Positions 33,165-37,185 of a DNA stretch of 37,185 bases are shown here, piece by piece. Location of the stretch: positions 1,539,185 through 1,576,369 of the forward strand of contig NW_019774624.1 of the NCBI RefSeq assembly GCF_001039355.2, in the 5' to 3' direction. The notes below the pieces were generated by a model. That model was not told where the DNA came from, did not search any database, and saw nothing but the letters and a program-made list of their open reading frames with translations. A program made the translations under genes and the position numbers. This DNA is from Lingula anatina (taxonomy: Eukaryota; Brachiopoda; Lingulata; Lingulida; Lingulidae). Position 1 is the stretch's first letter, and each line of letters starts with the position of its first letter.

Positions 33165-34240
33165 TTGTAGTCTTAGGTATCTTTTTGCTGATAAGGTGGC
33201 AATTTAAGTGATATAAAATATTTGTACATACATACATTCATGGTGTATATATATAATATGCTTTTTGAACTTTTTATTACTGTTGTATACTGTATATATA
33301 TAGGCTGGGTACAGTATATTTCCACTTTGCATCAGTCACATCTGAAACCAGACCAGGTGATGTACAGAGCAGTAAAAGAACAATGCCATTAGAAGACAAT
33401 ATGCATGTTATTATTTTTTTATTCAGAATTTGTTTCTAAATAATTTTTCCTTTTTTCAATTTTGAAATTCATCAAAGTTCTAGAAACCACATTATATTGT
33501 AGAGGAAAGTCAGTTAACAAACTTTTGAAAGAAAGCATGACAGTTGGCATTTGTATGTAGATTGATTTCTTTTGATACATTTTATCACAGAATTTTGCCA
33601 CTGTTATGAGAAAAGAAATTTGATGTGCATATTCATGCAAACAATATAATATGCAGGTATTTTGCTGGTAGCTAGTAGAAAATGTAAGCTGTGAAATATT
33701 AGAAAATTTAGATAAATTGCAGCAAATGTGCTTTGCAGGGATATGAAGAGGTATCCTTGCAGATCAATGTGCATGCATTTTTTAATTTAGAAAAATCAAG
33801 TAATTGTGTCTATTTCTTATGCTGTTAATATATGCTGCTAGTTTTACATCAATTACAGGAAAATGCGATGAAAAAATTTCTAGAGTATATGGTAATGCTT
33901 AATAATGTATAGTTACTTAAATAAGCATTATTTGTTTCAATATATTGCTTAAGAGTAAGCAGGCTCTATGGCAATTAAGTAAGATTTGAAATGTAAGACT
34001 TCCATCGATTGCAGTGAGCACCCTCTGCAAATACAAACACCAGCGTAACACATGCACGTTATGCAAAGTGACAATTTTTCATAGAACATAGTTCATTGTT
34101 TTAAAAATGAAATGTGGTAACTTGACTGGAACTGATTAAGGCTGTAGTTTAAAAGGATTTTGGTTGTTGTTCCCTACAAATCTAAAACGAATTTTTAAAT
34201 TATAGAGGGATCACATTTAAGATTATAATGCAGTGTATGG
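33165..34240. other. AT-rich non-coding stretch
   Basis: No gene recognised. The segment at 33218-33295 (TTTGTACATACATACATTCA onward, ATGCTTTTTGAACTTTTTAT, TACTGTTGTATACT) recurs at 36835-36915, and GACAATTTTTCATAGAACAT near 34070 recurs near 36937. Confidence 0.6.
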
Positions 34241-34306
34241 CAGATGCTGATGTTAGAAGAATGTGTATATAATAAGTGAACCACATTCTTCTAACATCAG
34301 CATCTG
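34241..34306. repeat. Perfect 25-bp hairpin with 16-nt loop
   Basis: Arm 34241-34265 starts CAGATGCTGATGTTAGAAGA and is exactly complementary to 34282-34306; the loop is 34266-34281. Pairing does not extend outside. The size is close to a pre-miRNA, but such perfect pairing also fits a tiny palindromic transposon. Confidence 0.9.
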
Positions 34307-34469
34307 TATATATAAAAAATAAGATATGTATAATTTCAGTTAGTAAGCATGCTAGTAAGCAGTATGCGAGGGTAGGGAATACCTTTTGCATTCTGTGTGA
34401 TTGGACTTATTTTTTCAGTGTGATAAGTTATTTGAGCCCAATATTATGTGTGGTATAAGATTCAAGAAT

Positions 34470-34662
34470 TTTTGGTGATTGGTGATTGGCCTGAATATAT
34501 CTTGGTGATTGGTGATTGAGCTATTTTAATCTTGGTGATTGGTGTTTAATGGGGGGGGGGGGGGGGGTTATTCCCTGTATACCCTCGTATGCCACCTGTT
34601 CTATAATCAGAATTATTACAGATAACTAGGTGGGTAGTGCCAAGTATACAGTGGAGTTGGAG

Positions 34663-34706
<44 letters not shown>

Positions 34707-34760
34707 TTTTTTTTTTTGAGGGGGTGGTTTGCAGCTGGTTTGCAGGATTTACTTCTTATT
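34470..34760. repeat. Simple repeats: CTTGGTGATTGGTGATTG units, poly-G and ATT microsatellite
   Basis: Three copies of a TTGGTGATTGGTGATTG word lie at 34470-34540, then a G-homopolymer (34551-34567) and a (TTA)n tract (34667-34707) with a T-run. No function recognised. Confidence 0.9.
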
Positions 34761-34880
34761 ATTGTTATAAAGGGACAATATAAGTTATTAACCTACAATG
34801 TACTGTAGTAGCTATAGGGTCCAAAATGAGCATTCTTGCTATTTCATTTAAATTTAAGATAATATTTTAGTTAGATTGGA

Positions 34881-35652
34881 TTTTTTGAAGGATTGGGGGA
34901 AGTGAGGTACATGTACCATATATAATTACATGTAAGTTTGTTTTTTGGAAGGATTGGGGGAAGTGAGATACATATACCATATATAATTACATGTAAGTTT
35001 GTTTTTTGGAAGGATTGGGGGAAGTGAGGTACATGTACCATATATAATTACATGTAAGTTTGTTTTTTGGGAGGATTGGGAGAAGTGAAGTACATGTACC
35101 ATACATAATTACATGTAAGTTTGTTTTTGGAAGGATTGGGGGAAGTGAGGTACATGTACTATATATAATTACATGTAAGTNGTGAGATACATATACCATA
35201 TATAATTACATGTAAGTTTGTTTTTTGGAAGGATTGGGGGAAGTGAGGTACATGTACCATATATAATTACATGTAAGTTTGTTTTTTGGGAGGATTGGGA
35301 GAAGTGAAGTACATGTACCATACATAATTACATGTAAGTTTGTTTTTGGAAGGATTGGGGGAAGTGAGGTACATGTACCATATATAATTACATGTAAGTT
35401 TGTTTTTTGGAAGGATTAGGGGAAGTGAGATACATGTACTATATATAATTACATGTAAGTTTGTTTTTTGGAAGGATTAGGGGAAGTGAGGTACATGTAC
35501 CATATATAATTACATGTAAGTTTGTTTTTTGGAAGGATTAGGGGAAGTGAGATACATGTACTATATATAATTACATGTAAGTTTGTTTTTTGGAAGGATT
35601 AGGGGAAGTGAGATACATGTACCATATATAATTACATGTAAGTTTGTTTTTC
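34881..35652. repeat. 61-bp palindromic minisatellite, 13 copies
   Basis: Each unit contains GGATTGGGGGAAGTGAGGTA, the palindrome GGTACATGTACC, ATATATAAT, the palindrome TTACATGTAA and the string ATGTAAGTTTG, followed by a T-run. Unit spacing is 60-61 nt except one truncated 37-nt unit at the ambiguous base 35181. Sub-types (GAGGTAC, GAAGTAC with ATACATA, GAGATAC) alternate as higher-order groups. Confidence 0.95.
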
Positions 35653-36066
35653 CCTAATTAATTGAGTGCACATATAATGTATCTTTTTATTCTAGTATAT
35701 AATTTTGGTTTTAGGTCATGTATAGTGTAAGATTTTACATACAAACAAAAAATAAAGCTATGTAGACATTTAGCTGGGAACATGAAAATATTGGCATAGG
35801 GAATCATTTGAGTTTATAATTAGACCATGATATCTTGTACCTATCACACTGTACTGTATCTGGTCCAAGATAATGTCAAAGGATCAGCTAAGTCTGCCCT
35901 AGCTTGTGTGTATTCTGGGTGCTTAAACTGCAGCTATTTAGGGGGAAGCTGGGGGAGGGGGAAGGGCAGCCCTGGCTATTATCGTAGTATGTATGTAGGC
36001 ATAGGGGAGGAAATTGCTTGTTTTGATGTTGGTTGGTTTGGATTATTTTGCGCTCATTAGACCTAT
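35653..36066. other. Gene-free stretch
   Basis: No gene, RNA or repeat recognised. The open frame at 35827-36060 has no known domain and adjoins simple repeats. Confidence 0.4.
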
Positions 36067-36103
36067 TTGTGTGTGTGTGTGTGTGTGTGTGGGGGGGGGG
36101 GGG
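36067..36103. repeat. GT microsatellite followed by poly-G
   Basis: (GT)n of about 12 units then about 14 Gs. The window also ends in a G-homopolymer (37162-37180). Confidence 0.95.
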
Positions 36104-36185
36104 TTGCTTATTTAATCACATATCACAAAGTGGATTCAGTTTTGTTTTCCATGTGTGCTGAAAATGTCTTAGTTGTGCCTTTGAT

Positions 36186-37159
36186 GGTAAGTTTATTACT
36201 GTAACACCTGAAATTATTTGGGGCCCCTTCCAAAATTAGAAAAGGGGGAAAACTGTCAAATTCAGATATTGCTTGAAGACCATATGTCTTGAACTTTGCA
36301 AGTCCAGTAAATTTTTTTTTTGCACATGATAAAATGATGTCTAATAATTATGTATAATATGTTAACTTTATTTATCTGTCATTTTAATATTGACTGTCAG
36401 TTACTATATTATATACAATTAGGGTTAACTGCAGCATTATCAACATGTAGAATAGCATCTCCACTCATCTGATTTTAATGAATGATTTTCTTTGGCTTGA
36501 TGGATTAAAGAGATCAAAAGGTATTTTGTCACAAACTAGCAAAGTCCCCAAATCTAGAGGCATGTTCAATACTACTCATATTTGGGAAGAAACACAAAGA
36601 ATGCTAAGGAAAAGGAATTAAGATTGCTATAGCATTTAAACTACACTGAACTCTCAGATGGATATGAGATTGATGCACTCCCCCTACAACTTTGTGATGC
36701 CCTGTCAGTACTGCAGCACTTTACAACACTGCTTGAGTCACACTGAAATTGATTAGGATTAGGATAAACAACTGAAAATAATAAAAGTCATTATGATAAT
36801 AAGACTTTAGAATTTGATTCTGTTTGATATAACATATTTGTACATACAAACATTAATGGTGTAGAATTTGGATAATATGCTTTTTGAACTTTTCTTTTTA
36901 TTACTGTTGTATACTAAAACACTATTGTGTAAAGTGACAACCTTTCAAAGAACATTGTCTTGGATGGTACAATGTAAGTTTATTACTGTAACACCTGAAA
37001 TCATTTAGCTCCCCCTTCCCAAATTACTAAAGGAAGAAAAACGGTCAAATCCAGATATTGCTTGAAGACCATATGTCTTGCACTTTGCAAGTCCAGTAAA
37101 CTTTTGTCTTGCACATGATAAAACGATCTCTAATTATTCTTAATAATACGTTAACTTTA
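36186..37159. repeat. Duplicated intergenic block
   Basis: 36186-36370 and 36967-37159 share GTAAGTTTATTACTGTAACA, CAGATATTGCTTGAAGACCA, TATGTCTTG, ACTTTGCAAGTCCAGTAAA, TTGCACATGATAAAA and GTTAACTTTA in the same order and orientation, offset about 785 nt. The piece between them also contains the match to 33218-33295. No gene is recognised. Confidence 0.85.
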
Positions 37160-37185
37160 ACCGGGGGGGGGGGGGGGGGAATGGG

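Noticed and set aside
34881-35652. CRISPR-like appearance of the regular 61-bp array
   Set aside because: Whole units repeat without unique spacers and the host is an animal; it is a minisatellite.

Overview
The window looks like draft genomic DNA from a marine invertebrate animal. The evidence is GT-AG introns, one very large spliced gene, abundant microsatellites and minisatellites, several layers of non-autonomous transposons, and assembly marks (a 185-N gap and single Ns at 4803 and 35181). Dispersed repeats carrying nuclear-receptor-like TGACCT half-sites, and palindromic TCAACGTTGA minisatellites, fit a mollusc, ambulacrarian or cephalochordate. The phylum cannot be fixed from the sequence alone.

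The only convincing complete gene is on the + strand: a sacsin (SACS)-type giant co-chaperone. I reconstruct seven coding exons: 9045-9054, 9386-9471, 9753-9863, 11690-11837, 18779-20449, 20846-31848 and 32171-32488. All six introns are GT-AG, the phases (1,0,0,1,1,0) join without conflict, and the total is 13347 nt = 4449 codons, close to vertebrate sacsin. The product has three sacsin repeats (SIRPTs), each with an Hsp90-like GHKL ATPase module (near residues 33-111, 1437-1517 and 2469-2547), then a DnaJ domain with an intact HPD motif (4184-4186) and a C-terminal HEPN domain (about 4309-4440). The N-terminal ubiquitin-like domain of vertebrate sacsin is not seen. The striking anomaly is a single in-frame TAG at 31303-31305, exactly between the chaperone body and the J domain. 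The frame stays open and well conserved on both sides. Readthrough, RNA editing, removal of a short exonic intron, a null allele or a sequence error are all possible.

Region by region: 1-4800 is mostly non-coding with simple repeats, a TATA-like site and a possible minus-strand exon fragment with weak BEN-domain resemblance (4082-4272). 4840-8900 holds two copies of a dispersed repeat family (called R1 here) with tandem 140-150 bp subunits, inverted repeats and an inserted 287-bp MITE. Intron 2 contains a 142-bp tandem duplication that copied a splice acceptor. Intron 3 carries a degenerate tandem array. Intron 4 (6.9 kb) is a transposon nest: a third R1 copy split by a foldback element and by a 2.4-kb terminal-inverted-repeat element filled with three different minisatellites. 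That last element contains the gap, whose two flanks are near-identical and suggest an assembly artefact. Downstream of the gene (32489-37185) there are duplicated AT-rich blocks, a perfect 25-bp hairpin at 34241-34306, a 13-copy 61-bp palindromic minisatellite and G-rich tracts, with no further gene visible.
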